From the NCBI GenBank assembly GCA_035293985.1, contig DATGLS010000050.1, positions 1 to 64,000 of the forward strand: a stretch of 64,000 bases of DNA, read 5' to 3'. Positions 7,588-16,010 of the stretch are shown here, one piece after another (the first letter of the stretch is position 1; every line of letters starts with the position of its first letter). This DNA comes from JAVDCA01 sp035293985 (lineage in GTDB: Bacteria > Pseudomonadota > Alphaproteobacteria > Rhizobiales > Xanthobacteraceae). The notes below the pieces were generated by a model. The model searched no databases, was not told the DNA's origin, and saw nothing but the letters and a program-made list of their open reading frames with translations. Position numbers and translations under genes: made by a program.

Positions 7588-8496
7588 GTGATTGCAGCCT
7601 TGATTGCAGCCTTGATTGCCGCCTTGATTGCAGCCTTGGCGCTTCGACGAGCGCGCGCGTGCGGAGGATTGGCGCCGGCGCGCTCGCTGATCGGGGCCAT
7701 GCTCGGCGCCGCGCTCGCCTGCGGTTTCGGTCAGGCGGCGGCGCAGACCGTGCCCGTTGCGGGCGCGCAGGTGCACATCAGCTACGAGACATCGACCAAG
7801 TTTTCCGCCGTCCGCGATCTATTGCAACGGCACAAGGTGCTCGAGAAGGCGCAGATCTTCCTGAGCCCGTTGCGCCTGCCGCGCGAAATCACGATTCGGG
7901 CCGCGGAATGCGGCGCGCCCTCGGTCCCATACGACGCCCAGAAGGGCATCGTCACCATCTGCTACGAGGCGGTCGCCAACATCCAGGGCCTCGCCAAGGG
8001 AGCCGCCTCCGACCCGAACGACCTCGCTGGTCTGGTCACCGGCGGTATCGTCGAGGAAGCGCTGCACCGCATTTCGCTCGCCATCCTGCAGGTGTTCGAC
8101 ATCCCGGTGTGGGGCAAGGAAGAGGACGCCGCCGACCTGCTCGGCGCATTCCTCATGCTCCAGTTCGACGCGCACACCGCCACCGTCACGATCCTCGGCG
8201 CAGCGCAGCTGTTCGTCGCCAACACGTCGGCGCTCGGCAAGGTCGATTACGTCTCCGACGTCTCGCCGCCCGCGCAGCGCTTCTACAATTTCCTCTGCAT
8301 CGCGGTCGGCGGCGACCAGATTGATTTCGGCGGCCTCGTCGAGAAAGGCTTCCTGCCGAAGGACCGGGCGGAGGGTTGTCGCGCCGAGTACGAGAAGATC
8401 CGCAGGGCGTTCGATATCCGCCTGATGCCGCATGTCGATGCCGATCTCGTGGTCAAGATCCGCGCGATCGACTGGCTCAACGAAGACAAGAATTGA
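7588..8496 (+). CDS. DUF4344-family exported protein, zinc motif degenerate
   Basis: A ~302-residue exported protein of the DUF4344 putative metallopeptidase family, paralogous to the next gene. Shared blocks are ISYETSTKFSAVRDLLQ, LPREITIRAAECG, FDIPVWGKEEDAADLLGAF, RFYNFLCIAVGG and KGFLPKDRAEGC. The zinc-binding HESGH of the paralog is replaced here by EEALH, so catalysis is doubtful, while the downstream EEDAAD acid motif is kept. I chose the GTG at 7588 because GGGGGAG precedes it; the N-terminus then consists of four 12-bp tandem repeats encoding IAAL, giving a hydrophobic export segment. An ATG at 7699 would also give a signal peptide. Confidence 0.75.
   Translation: MIAALIAALIAALIAALALRRARACGGLAPARSLIGAMLGAALACGFGQAAAQTVPVAGAQVHISYETSTKFSAVRDLLQRHKVLEKAQIFLSPLRLPREITIRAAECGAPSVPYDAQKGIVTICYEAVANIQGLAKGAASDPNDLAGLVTGGIVEEALHRISLAILQVFDIPVWGKEEDAADLLGAFLMLQFDAHTATVTILGAAQLFVANTSALGKVDYVSDVSPPAQRFYNFLCIAVGGDQIDFGGLVEKGFLPKDRAEGCRAEYEKIRRAFDIRLMPHVDADLVVKIRAIDWLNEDKN
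7589..7637 (+). repeat. Four tandem 12-bp repeats (GATTGCAGCCTT unit)
   Basis: The unit GATTGCAGCCTT occurs four times in a row with one substitution (GCCGCC in the third). In the reading frame of the DUF4344 protein it encodes (IAAL)n, a hydrophobic run whose length could change by slippage without shifting frame. Confidence 0.8.
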
Positions 8497-8510
8497 CGGG
8501 AGCGGGCGTC

Positions 8511-9551
8511 ATGAGCACGAGAACGAGGCTGCGTTGGACGCTCGCCGGCCTGCTCGCGTTCGGCTGCGTGGCGTCCGCCAATGCGCCGGCCCTGGCGCAG
8601 TCGCCGCCGCCGCCGGGTCAGGTGCCGAGCCAGGTGGTGATCGCGGTCGACAACGATGACGGCGGATATCGCCCCAGCCAGAAATACGCCGCGGTGCGCG
8701 CTCGTCTCGTCAAAGGGCGGGCGCTCGAGCGCCTGCACGATTTTCTGTCGTTCGTCCGCCTCCCGCGCAAGATTTGGGTGGTCGCCGCCGAATGCAACGG
8801 CGGCGACGACGCCTCCCCGCACTATTCGCCCGACAATCGCGCGATCACGCTCTGCTATCAGTTCTTCAACGTGGCCGAGAAGGCGGCCGACGTCGTCATG
8901 GCGGCGGCCGAGAAGAACCCGCAAGTCCTTCCCTTCCCGGTCACGCGCGACGAGTTCCTGTGGGGATTGCTCGGCGCCGTGATGCTGCATGAGAGCGGGC
9001 ATGCCCTGTTCGACGTGCTCGACGTCCCGGTGTTCGGCCGCGAGGAGGATGCGGCGGATCAGTTCGCAATCCTGGTCGCCCTGCAGCTGCGGCCGCAGCT
9101 CGCCGAGGCGGCAGTCAAGTCTTATGCCTATTTCTGGCGGGTGATGCGCGATCCCGACAGCGGCGGAACGAAGGACGGCAATCCGAACCAGGCGTTCTCC
9201 GACGTGCACGGGACCCCGTCGCAGCGACTCTACAATACATTGTGCATCGCCTACGGGCGCGCGCCGGCAGAGTTCGGAAAATTCGTCGCGGCCGGTTGGC
9301 TGCCGCAGCAGCGCGCCAAGGGCTGCGCGCAGGAGTACGCCCAGCTCGCGTCCGCCTTCGCCAAGACGATCCAGCCGTTCGTGGACCAGAAGCGCATGGC
9401 CGCGGTCGAAGGCGTCGATTGGCTGTCGCCGAACTACGGCCCGGCGCAGCCCGCCGCGCCGCCCAACTCGATCAGCAAGACATCGCCAAAGGGTGCGCCG
9501 TCGGCGCCCGACCCCGCGAGCGCCGCGGGCCCGCGGGGAAAAGGCGCGTGA
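8511..9551 (+). CDS. DUF4344-family exported metallopeptidase
   Basis: A 346-residue protein with a signal peptide (to ANAPALAQ) and an intact zinc signature, AVMLHESGHALFDVLDVPVF, followed by GREEDAADQFA, the usual third-ligand region of this family. Periplasmic proteolysis is predicted from the motif; no substrate is known for DUF4344 proteins. The C-terminal ~40 residues are Pro/Ser/Ala-rich. It starts 14 bp after the degenerate paralog, with GGGAG before the ATG, so the two are co-transcribed. The pairing of a motif-intact with a motif-dead copy suggests a regulatory or chaperone-like partner, which is inference. Confidence 0.8.
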   Translation: MSTRTRLRWTLAGLLAFGCVASANAPALAQSPPPPGQVPSQVVIAVDNDDGGYRPSQKYAAVRARLVKGRALERLHDFLSFVRLPRKIWVVAAECNGGDDASPHYSPDNRAITLCYQFFNVAEKAADVVMAAAEKNPQVLPFPVTRDEFLWGLLGAVMLHESGHALFDVLDVPVFGREEDAADQFAILVALQLRPQLAEAAVKSYAYFWRVMRDPDSGGTKDGNPNQAFSDVHGTPSQRLYNTLCIAYGRAPAEFGKFVAAGWLPQQRAKGCAQEYAQLASAFAKTIQPFVDQKRMAAVEGVDWLSPNYGPAQPAAPPNSISKTSPKGAPSAPDPASAAGPRGKGA

Positions 9552-9575
9552 ACGCGGCGGGCCGATCGAGCGCGT

Positions 9576-10295
9576 TCACCTCGCACCGGCGGTCATCGGC
9601 TCCATCCCGCTGCGCCTGATCGCCGCGGCGGCGCGCGGCGCGGTCAAGAATTCGATCAGCTGCCTCCCGGCGGCCGCAGCGCTCGACCCTGCGACGATGG
9701 CGGCGGAAAAAATCTGGATCATCTGAATCTCGTCCGGCAAGGCGCCCGCGTGGTCGACGCCGGGCGCAACCAGGATCTCGCTCACCGGCATCACGGCAAG
9801 CGCCGCCCCGCCGGCGGCGACCAGAGCGGCGGCGTCCGAGCCGCGCGGCGTCATCCGCATGTCGATTTGCTCCACGACGGCGAGGCGGGGAAAGAGCTCG
9901 TCGCGGAGCCAGATGCCGCTGGTGCTCCCCGGCACCGCGATCGTGCGCGCCTTCAGCAGCGCCTGCCTGACGGCATCGACGCTGCTCACGTCCGGCTTGC
10001 CTGCGCCCGCGCGCACCGCGACGCCGAGGCCGACGCTCGCAAGATCGGCATCGGTCCCGGACGCGATCCGCTGTGCGGCGATCAGCTCGGTGAGACCTTC
10101 GCGCGACAGGATGACGACGTCGGCGGCAACGCCCCGCGCGAGCTGGGCGCCGATCGTATGCGGCCCATTTCCCTGCGACGCGCCCGACCCGGTGGTGACC
10201 GCGATGCCGCTGGTCTGCTCGAATTGGGGCAGCAGCATCTCGTAGGCCCCGGTGAAGCCGCCGGACATCAATACGCGCAGCCTCGATGTGGTCAT
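9576..10295 (-). CDS. Extracellular solute-binding (ModA-like) domain protein without signal peptide
   Basis: About 239 residues with the type II periplasmic-binding fold. The N-terminal strand is LRVLMSGGFTGAYEMLLPQF, then VTTGSGASQGNG, the hinge region VAADVVILSREG, and ARTIAVPGSTSGIWLRDEL. This is the ModA/SBP_bac_11 pattern. No signal peptide is visible from the ATG at 10295, which has AGGTG upstream, nor from a GTG 9 bp earlier. No permease or ATPase gene is adjacent. It may act as a cytoplasmic ligand-binding protein or depend on a different start. It is convergent with the DUF4344 pair. Confidence 0.7.
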   Translation of the reverse strand: MTTSRLRVLMSGGFTGAYEMLLPQFEQTSGIAVTTGSGASQGNGPHTIGAQLARGVAADVVILSREGLTELIAAQRIASGTDADLASVGLGVAVRAGAGKPDVSSVDAVRQALLKARTIAVPGSTSGIWLRDELFPRLAVVEQIDMRMTPRGSDAAALVAAGGAALAVMPVSEILVAPGVDHAGALPDEIQMIQIFSAAIVAGSSAAAAGRQLIEFLTAPRAAAAIRRSGMEPMTAGAR

Positions 10296-10383
10296 CACGG
10301 ACACCTGGATGGCGCAGCTTGAATCGAAGGCGGCGCGCGATGGGTTGGCACGCCGTCATCAGCCATAGCACATCGGCCCGGGC

Positions 10384-10469
10384 CCAAGGGGGACCAAGAG
10401 GGACCAAGGGGGACCAGGGGGGACCAAGGGGGACCAGGGGGACCAAGGGGGGCCGAGGGGGCCGAGGGC
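10384..10469 (+). repeat. G-rich tandem repeat (GGGGGACCAA-like units)
   Basis: Six or seven imperfect 10-11 bp units of GGGGGACCAA/GGGGGACCAGG are followed by two GGGGGCCGA units. The G-runs lie on the plus strand in the gap between the binding-protein gene and the ankyrin gene. Runs of 4-6 G at regular spacing could fold as G-quadruplexes, and the array is prone to slippage. No gene is read through it. Confidence 0.85.
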
Positions 10470-10658
10470 CCTCGAGCCAGTGGTCGCAAAGGCGGCACTG
10501 GAAACACCGGCCGAGCTTGCTATCTTGCCTGTGCGCGTCGGGGCGCATCCCGTCCACGGGAAGGGATCCCTCCCACCCGAAGCGAAATGCCATACGACGC
10601 ATGACGAACCTCTTTCCGCCCGTTTCGTGGACGCCGGGCCCGCAGAAGGAGGTCCATC

Positions 10659-12203
10659 ATGTCTGCTGAACGTATCGATCCTGGCGCCAAGCGCTTCGTT
10701 CGCCCCCTGCCCTCGCGTCCCAACCTCGACAAGCAGCGCAAGCTCGCCAAGGCGCTCGCACGCGACTATTGGCGCGGCAAGGCCAACGCAGTCGAGCAGG
10801 TTCGCGCGCTGCACCCGAAGCCGCCGGCGCCGGACGAGTTCGCCCTCGGCGACGCCCAGCTCGTGGTCGCGCGCGGCTACGGCTTTGCGGGCTGGCCGCA
10901 GATGAAGCGCAAGATCGAGTCGCTCACGCGATGCCCGGCCGACCTGTTCAAGGACGCGGTCGAGGCGGGCGACGTCGATCGCGTGCGCGAGCTGCTGCGG
11001 TCCCGCCCCGACGTCGCCGCGATGATCAACGCGCCGATCTTTGTCTTCAACCGGCAGGCCGTGCATGTGGCGCGGACCAATCTGCCGCTGCTCGATCTCC
11101 TGCTCGCGCATGGCGCCGATCTCAACGCGCGCACCGCCTGGGAAAAAGGCGGCTTCGGCGTGCTCGAGCAGGTGAGCCCGGATGAGGCCGCGCCGCTGAT
11201 CGCGCGCGGCGCCAGAATCGACGTCTGGGCCGCGGCGCATCTCGGCATGATGGCCGAGCTGGCCGCTCTGGTCGAAGCCGATCCCTCCCGGGTCCACGCC
11301 AAAGGCGGCGACGGCAAGCGGCCGCTGCATTTCGCCCGCACGGTCGAGATCGCGCGCTTTCTCCTGGCGCACGGCGCCGAGATCGATGCGCGCGACGACG
11401 ATCACGACTCGACCGCCGCGCAGCACCTGGTCGGCGATCATCCCGAGGTGGCGGCCTTCCTCGTCTCCCAAGGCGCGCGCTCCGACCTGTTGCTCGCGGC
11501 CGCGATCGGCGACATCGCGCTGGTGCGCCGTCATCTCGACGCCGATCCGGAAGCGATCGCGATGCGAGTCGACCAGGATTGGTTCCCGATGATCGATACT
11601 GCCAGCAACGGCGGGCACATCTATCAGTGGACCCTCGGCTTTCACGTCTCGGCGTTCGACGTCGCGCGTCGCCGCGGTCACGCCGCGGTCGTCGGCCTGT
11701 TGTGCGAGCGCGCGGGGCCGCTCGATCGCCTGCTCGATGCGCTGTGGCGCGGCGACGAGGCGGGCGCCGACGCGATCCTGGCGGCGGCTCCAGAGCTCGT
11801 CGCACGTGCGCCGCAGCAGGCATTGCATCAGGTCGCCGATGCCGCCCGCAACGACAACCTTGCCGCGGTCCACGCGATGCTGCGCCGCGGATTTCCGGTG
11901 ACCGCACGCTCGCAGCACGGCGGCATGCCGCTGCACTGGGCCGCGTTTCACGGCAATGCCGAAATGATGACGGAGATCTTGCGCCACGATCCGCCGCTCG
12001 AGGCGCGGGATCGTCAATTCGACGCCACCGCGATGGGCTGGTTGATCCACGGCGCCGTCCACGGGTCGTGGTCTGCGGGTGGAAACCATGGCGCGTGCGC
12101 GCACCTGCTGCGCGCAGCCGGCGCCCGGGTGGATGAAGCGTCACTGCCCACGGGAAACGACGATATCGATCGCGTGCTGCGCGCGCACTTCGTGCCCGGA
12201 TGA
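10659..12203 (+). CDS. Ankyrin-repeat protein
   Basis: A 514-residue soluble protein. Residues ~1-90 form an Arg/Lys-rich N-terminal region containing DEFALGDAQLVVARGYGF and GWPQMKRKIE, typical of a group of rhizobial and actinobacterial ankyrin proteins. The remainder consists of ankyrin repeats; clear ones include LPLLDLLLAHGADLNART, GKRPLHFARTVEIARFLLAH and HGGMPLHWAAFHGNAEMM. Ankyrin repeats mediate protein-protein binding; no enzymatic domain is visible. A consensus AGGAGG lies 9 bp before the ATG. The protein has no signal peptide, so a cytoplasmic site is expected. The partner is unknown. Confidence 0.85.
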   Translation: MSAERIDPGAKRFVRPLPSRPNLDKQRKLAKALARDYWRGKANAVEQVRALHPKPPAPDEFALGDAQLVVARGYGFAGWPQMKRKIESLTRCPADLFKDAVEAGDVDRVRELLRSRPDVAAMINAPIFVFNRQAVHVARTNLPLLDLLLAHGADLNARTAWEKGGFGVLEQVSPDEAAPLIARGARIDVWAAAHLGMMAELAALVEADPSRVHAKGGDGKRPLHFARTVEIARFLLAHGAEIDARDDDHDSTAAQHLVGDHPEVAAFLVSQGARSDLLLAAAIGDIALVRRHLDADPEAIAMRVDQDWFPMIDTASNGGHIYQWTLGFHVSAFDVARRRGHAAVVGLLCERAGPLDRLLDALWRGDEAGADAILAAAPELVARAPQQALHQVADAARNDNLAAVHAMLRRGFPVTARSQHGGMPLHWAAFHGNAEMMTEILRHDPPLEARDRQFDATAMGWLIHGAVHGSWSAGGNHGACAHLLRAAGARVDEASLPTGNDDIDRVLRAHFVPG

Positions 12204-12316
12204 GCCAGCCGACGGCCCGGTTGCCGACGACGATGCAAAGGGACAGGATCACGCCAACAGCCGATACTGCCGCTGATCGCGGTCGCCGCACAAGGCTTTC
12301 AAGCCGGGAGGAATTC

Positions 12317-13423
12317 ATGAATCGGCGCGACTTCATTTACGCCGCATCCGCCAGTGCGGCTTCCGCAGCCGTCCCGGCGCAGGCGCTAGCCCAAGCCAGT
12401 ATCCAATCCAATCGCGACGCCGGCAGCACCGCGCACCCCACGGGCGCGAAGCTTCGCACCATCACGCTCGAGGAGCATTTCTCGACGCCTGGATTCGTCG
12501 CCGGGCCCGGCAAGGCTTTCATCGAGAGCATGCGGCACGCCGGCGCGCGCGGCGCGAAGATCCTGCAGCAGCTCGCGGACGTCGGCGACGGGCGCCTGGC
12601 CGAGATGGACGCCGCCGGGATCGACATGCAGGTGCTCTCGCTCAATGCCCCCGGCGTCGAGCAAGCCGAGGCGGCGGAGCAGATCGCCGTTGCGCGCGAG
12701 GCGAACGATTTTCTCGCCGATGTCGTCAAGAAGCATCCGCAGCGGTTCGCGGGCTTTGCCTCGTTGCCGATCGGTGCGCCCGACCGCGCGGCCGAGGAGC
12801 TCGATCTGCGGGTGCGGCAAGGCTTCAAGGGCCCTCTCATCAACGGCCACACGCGCGGCCGCTATCTCGACGACAAGTTCTTCACGCCCATCCTCGAGCG
12901 CGCCGAGGCGCTCGCCGTGCCGATCTATCTCCATCCGACCGTGCCGCCGCAACCGGTCGTCGACGCCCTCTATTCCGGATTTTCCCCGCCGGTGAGCGCG
13001 ACCCTCGCGGCCGCCGGGTGGGGCTGGCACATCGAAACCGCGGTTCACCTCATTCGCATGATCCTCGGCGGCGTGTTCGACCGCCATCCCAAGCTGCAGG
13101 TCGTGGTCGGGCACCTCGGCGAAGGGCTTCCGTTCATGCTGCCGCGGCTCAACCGCAATCTGCCGACGGGCCTGACCAAGCTGGAGCGGCCGCTCGGCGC
13201 CTATCTGCGCGAGAACGTCCACTACACCTTCGCGGGCTTCAATTTCCCGGCGACCTTTCTCGACCTGCTGCTCGAGGTCGGGGTCGATCGGATCATGTTC
13301 TCGGTCGACCATCCATATGGATCGATGGCGGAAGCGCGCGCGTTTCTCGACCAGATCCCGGTCAGCCCGGTCGACCGCGAGCGCATCGCGCACGGCAATG
13401 CGGAGCGGCTTTTCAAACTGTAG
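12317..13423 (+). CDS. Exported amidohydrolase (ACMSD / resorcylate-decarboxylase-like)
   Basis: A 368-residue protein with a twin-arginine-like N-terminus (MNRRDFIYAASASAASAA, cleavage near AQALA). A PF04909 TIM-barrel follows: EEHF near residue 52 as the first metal motif, YLHPTVPPQPV near 205, VVGHLGEGLPFMLPRL near 262 and MFSVDHPYG near 328. This order matches the metal-dependent decarboxylases acting on hydroxybenzoates (gamma-resorcylate, ACMS), although those are usually cytoplasmic. Export of such an enzyme is unusual but seen in soil bacteria. GGGAGGAATTC precedes the ATG. The exact substrate cannot be told from sequence. Confidence 0.8.
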   Translation: MNRRDFIYAASASAASAAVPAQALAQASIQSNRDAGSTAHPTGAKLRTITLEEHFSTPGFVAGPGKAFIESMRHAGARGAKILQQLADVGDGRLAEMDAAGIDMQVLSLNAPGVEQAEAAEQIAVAREANDFLADVVKKHPQRFAGFASLPIGAPDRAAEELDLRVRQGFKGPLINGHTRGRYLDDKFFTPILERAEALAVPIYLHPTVPPQPVVDALYSGFSPPVSATLAAAGWGWHIETAVHLIRMILGGVFDRHPKLQVVVGHLGEGLPFMLPRLNRNLPTGLTKLERPLGAYLRENVHYTFAGFNFPATFLDLLLEVGVDRIMFSVDHPYGSMAEARAFLDQIPVSPVDRERIAHGNAERLFKL

Positions 13424-13513
13424 CCGGCGGGATTGGCTCGAGCCCGCTTCCGCCCATCGAGCCCGCGGGTCCTGCCATCGGCCAGCCCAAGGACTCAATC
13501 CGAGCCACGTCGC

Positions 13514-13951
13514 TCACCCACCCTTCACGTCGATCTGTACGTCCACGTTTCCGCGCGTCGCGTGCGAATAGGGGCAGATCTTCTCGTGTGCTTCCTTGGC
13601 GAGCGCCTCGAGCTCGGCTTGGGGCAAGCTCTCGTCCTCGACGTGCAGCTTGACGGCGAGGCCGAAGCCGCCGCCGTCGCGCGGGCCGATGCTCACGTCC
13701 GCGGTGACGCGGGCATTGGCGGCGTTCTTCTTGTGCTGCCGGCCGACGAAATCGATCGCGCCGCCGAAGCAGGCCGCATAGCCGGCCGCGAACAGGTGCT
13801 CTGGCGTCGCGGTGTTCGGCTTGCCCGGGCCGCCCATCGCCTTCGGCACCGAGAGATCGGCGCGCACCGTTCCGTCGCTCGCCTCGGTATGGCCGTTGCG
13901 CCCGCCGGTCGCGGTCGCCGTCGCGGTGAAAAGCGGCTTGATCGTATCCAT
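13514..13951 (-). CDS. ohr: Organic hydroperoxide resistance protein (Ohr, OsmC superfamily)
   Basis: A 145-residue Ohr. The protein reduces organic hydroperoxides with a two-cysteine mechanism, recycled by lipoylated proteins. Visible hallmarks are TPEHLFAAGYAACFGGAID with the peroxidatic Cys61, and EKICPYSHATRGN with the resolving Cys126. Arg and Glu residues expected in the active site occur in TVRADLSVPKAMGG and PEHL. The length is standard. No OhrR-type MarR regulator is adjacent, so its regulator lies elsewhere. It is a monocistronic minus-strand gene, convergent with the amidohydrolase. Confidence 0.92.
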   Translation of the reverse strand: MDTIKPLFTATATATGGRNGHTEASDGTVRADLSVPKAMGGPGKPNTATPEHLFAAGYAACFGGAIDFVGRQHKKNAANARVTADVSIGPRDGGGFGLAVKLHVEDESLPQAELEALAKEAHEKICPYSHATRGNVDVQIDVKGG

Positions 13952-14059
13952 GGGGGTTTGCCTCCGAGCTTGGGTTCGGTCTGGGTTCCTTGCATTCAGG
14001 GCGACAGATAGGCTCCGGATAGCTACGTCGCCAACCCGCGGGCATCAATGCCGCCGCCA

Positions 14060-14881
14060 TCAATTGCAATCAGGTATCTTCGGATTGTCCGGCGCGTTGA
14101 GCGGGCTCATGGGAGCCGGGACCGGCGCCGACGTGTCGAGCTCGCCGATGCGCTTGTTCACCAGCAGCACCTCGAACGCCGTCCCGTGCAGCGGCTTCAT
14201 CTTCGGATTGCAGGCGAAATTGTTGTAATGCAGGTTGACCACATAGAAGGTCTTCTTCAGCTTCTTGATCACCTGCAGGTGCAGCGGCGTCACGCCTTTG
14301 AAGACATGCATCTCCATGGGGATCTGGTCGATCCGCTCGAGCACCTCGTCCGGCGTCGCCGCCAAGGCCTCCCATTCGGCGCCCTCGATGTCGATCTTCA
14401 CCAGCAGCCGCTTGCCGGCGTCGCCGTTGCGGGCGAACTGAGCCTGCAAGCTGTCGAACACGCGGTGATGCTTGTCGCGCATCGCCCGCGGCGCGAGGCA
14501 CTCGTTGTGGAAGTCGAACGTGCCGCCCTCGCAGGTGGGGCGCGCCGGATCGAAGCAGTCATATTCGTGCACCGTGACGTGATAGCGCTTGGCGACGTCG
14601 CAGCCGAGCTGGTCGTTCGGCCCGACGCCGTACGAATAGGCTGATTGAATCCCGTCGCTGAGATTCTCGCAAACCAGGTACCCGCCGTCGTAGGTGCTGC
14701 CCATCCGCTTCAGGTTGCAGTTCTTCAAGGTGACCGGCTGCAGCTCGGCCAGAAAGGCCGTCCGGCCGGCTTCGTCCAGGGCGGCCGCGGCGGCCGCGCC
14801 GGTGCCACATATATAAAGTGCGAACGCGGACAGCGCCGCGATGACGTACCTGGTCATGCGGCTGAAAGCGGAAGCAGACAT
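14060..14881 (-). CDS. Exported methyltransferase-like protein (METTL24/FkbM-type)
   Basis: A 273-residue protein with an N-terminal signal peptide (RYVIAALSAFALYICGTG). A Rossmann-type core follows: STYDGGYLVCENL, then SYGVGPNDQLG as a motif-I-like loop, VTVHEYDCFDPARP, and the FkbM hallmark LLVKIDIEGAEWEAL. YDGGY and SYGVG are typical of the Methyltransf_22 group that includes animal METTL24. A periplasmic location would leave no obvious source of S-adenosylmethionine, so either the signal acts as a membrane anchor or the fold has another role. The start MSASAF was chosen because it places the signal at the terminus. Confidence 0.7.
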   Translation of the reverse strand: MSASAFSRMTRYVIAALSAFALYICGTGAAAAAALDEAGRTAFLAELQPVTLKNCNLKRMGSTYDGGYLVCENLSDGIQSAYSYGVGPNDQLGCDVAKRYHVTVHEYDCFDPARPTCEGGTFDFHNECLAPRAMRDKHHRVFDSLQAQFARNGDAGKRLLVKIDIEGAEWEALAATPDEVLERIDQIPMEMHVFKGVTPLHLQVIKKLKKTFYVVNLHYNNFACNPKMKPLHGTAFEVLLVNKRIGELDTSAPVPAPMSPLNAPDNPKIPDCN

Positions 14882-14938
14882 GATCGGAGCCCTCGATGGC
14901 GGAAGATGTTCGCTGGTGCGGTGAGCAACCACGTCGCG

Positions 14939-14977
14939 CTCCTTCTCCCCCTGTAGGCCCCTTTAGGGGAGAGGGAG
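14939..14977. repeat. CTCCTTCTCCCC...GGGGAGAGGGAG hairpin
   Basis: Twelve-base arms with one mismatch flank a 15-base loop, upstream of the methyltransferase-like gene and downstream of the minus-strand amidohydrolase. It resembles the hairpin at 38002-38029. It lacks a T-run, so it is either a weak terminator or a repeat-family palindrome. Confidence 0.6.
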
Positions 14978-15009
14978 CGCAGGCGCCGTGCTCAACCACG
15001 CCACATGTA

Positions 15010-15849
15010 TCACGCTTTCTTCGGCGACCAGCCGTAGGCCTTGGCGCAGGCGCCGGCCATCAGGACGGCGCGGTCGCTGTCGCTCAGCCGCTTGGTCTCG
15101 AGGAACGGCTTGACGGCCTGCTCGTAGTTCACGACCGCGTAGGCGCGCGTCCAGTCCGTACCCCATAGGCATCGCTCGAGGCCCCAGGCGTCGAAGATGC
15201 GCGCGAGCGGATCCCAGATGTCGTTGAACGGATACGGCTCTTTCGACAGCGTACAGGCGCCGCTCACCTTGATGACCACGTTCGGCCGCTTGGCGAGGTC
15301 GAGCACCTTCGGCAGATCCGCCCACGGTTGCGGCGGCGCCGGTGGCTCGCGCGGCTGCAGGATGCCGAGATGATCGAGAATGAAACGGGTGTCGGGATGG
15401 CGGTCGATCAGTGCCGTGCCGGCGTCGATGTTGCCCCAGCACAGGATATTGACCGGCAGGTCGTAGCGCACCGCGGCGCGCAGAATTCGGTCGTGCCCCG
15501 GATCGTCCGGCGCGCGCTTCTCCTCATGGCGCAGGAAGATGCGGATGCCGACCGCGCCCGGCGTCTTCTTCCACTCGGCGATGACGTCCGCCACCGCCGG
15601 ATCGTCCGGATCGACCGGCTTGACGATGGCGAACTTGTCGGGATGCGCCTTCTGCACCTCGACCGCATAGCTCGCGTCGTAGCCGTACATCGAGAAGGAC
15701 GAGATGAAGATCGCCCCGTCGACGCCGACCTCGTCCATCGCCGCCACCATCTCGTCGCCCGTGACGTGCGGCGGCCAGTTCGGCACGGTGCGCCAGGGCC
15801 GCTTCGGGGTATTCGCCTCATAGGCGTGGACCTGAGAGTCGATGATCAT
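15010..15849 (-). CDS. Metal-dependent amidohydrolase (PF04909, TIM-barrel hydrolase)
   Basis: A 279-residue cytoplasmic protein starting MIIDSQVHAYEANTPKRPW, where DSQVHAY supplies the first metal ligands. Later landmarks are FILDHLGI near residue 155 and CLWGTDWTRAY near residue 230, the C-terminal Asp of the family. This is the lactonase/decarboxylase-like group often linked to aromatic or lignin-derived substrate catabolism. GGAGC precedes the ATG. It is divergent from the MFS transporter gene across a palindromic element, so a catabolic enzyme-transporter link is possible but not proved. Confidence 0.8.
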   Translation of the reverse strand: MIIDSQVHAYEANTPKRPWRTVPNWPPHVTGDEMVAAMDEVGVDGAIFISSFSMYGYDASYAVEVQKAHPDKFAIVKPVDPDDPAVADVIAEWKKTPGAVGIRIFLRHEEKRAPDDPGHDRILRAAVRYDLPVNILCWGNIDAGTALIDRHPDTRFILDHLGILQPREPPAPPQPWADLPKVLDLAKRPNVVIKVSGACTLSKEPYPFNDIWDPLARIFDAWGLERCLWGTDWTRAYAVVNYEQAVKPFLETKRLSDSDRAVLMAGACAKAYGWSPKKA

Positions 15850-15877
15850 CGGGGGCTCCTTGCGGGCGGCTCGCATC

Positions 15878-16010
15878 CGTCATGGCCGGCCGTGTGCTGC
15901 CGTGTGCCGGGCATCCAGGTCCTGCGCGTCGAGTTGCAAAGACCTGGATGGCCGGGACATAGGCGAGCGGAGCGACGCCGTCCTGCGGACGGCGACGCCC
16001 GGCCATGACG
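15878..16010. repeat. Large intergenic palindrome (GTCATGGCCGG type)
   Basis: The outer arms CGTCATGGCCGG and CCGGCCATGACG enclose inner arms CATCCAGGTC and GACCTGGATG. Related elements are at 31818-31903, 38765-38875 and 48942-49033. This class of long imperfect palindrome is widespread in Bradyrhizobium-like genomes. It lies between the divergent amidohydrolase and MFS genes. Confidence 0.75.

Noticed and set aside
10359..12104. Long minus-strand frame opposite the ankyrin gene (~580 codons)
   Set aside because: It mirrors the codon structure of the ankyrin gene, is Arg/Ala-rich with no family motif, and has no ribosome-binding site; it is a GC-skew artefact.
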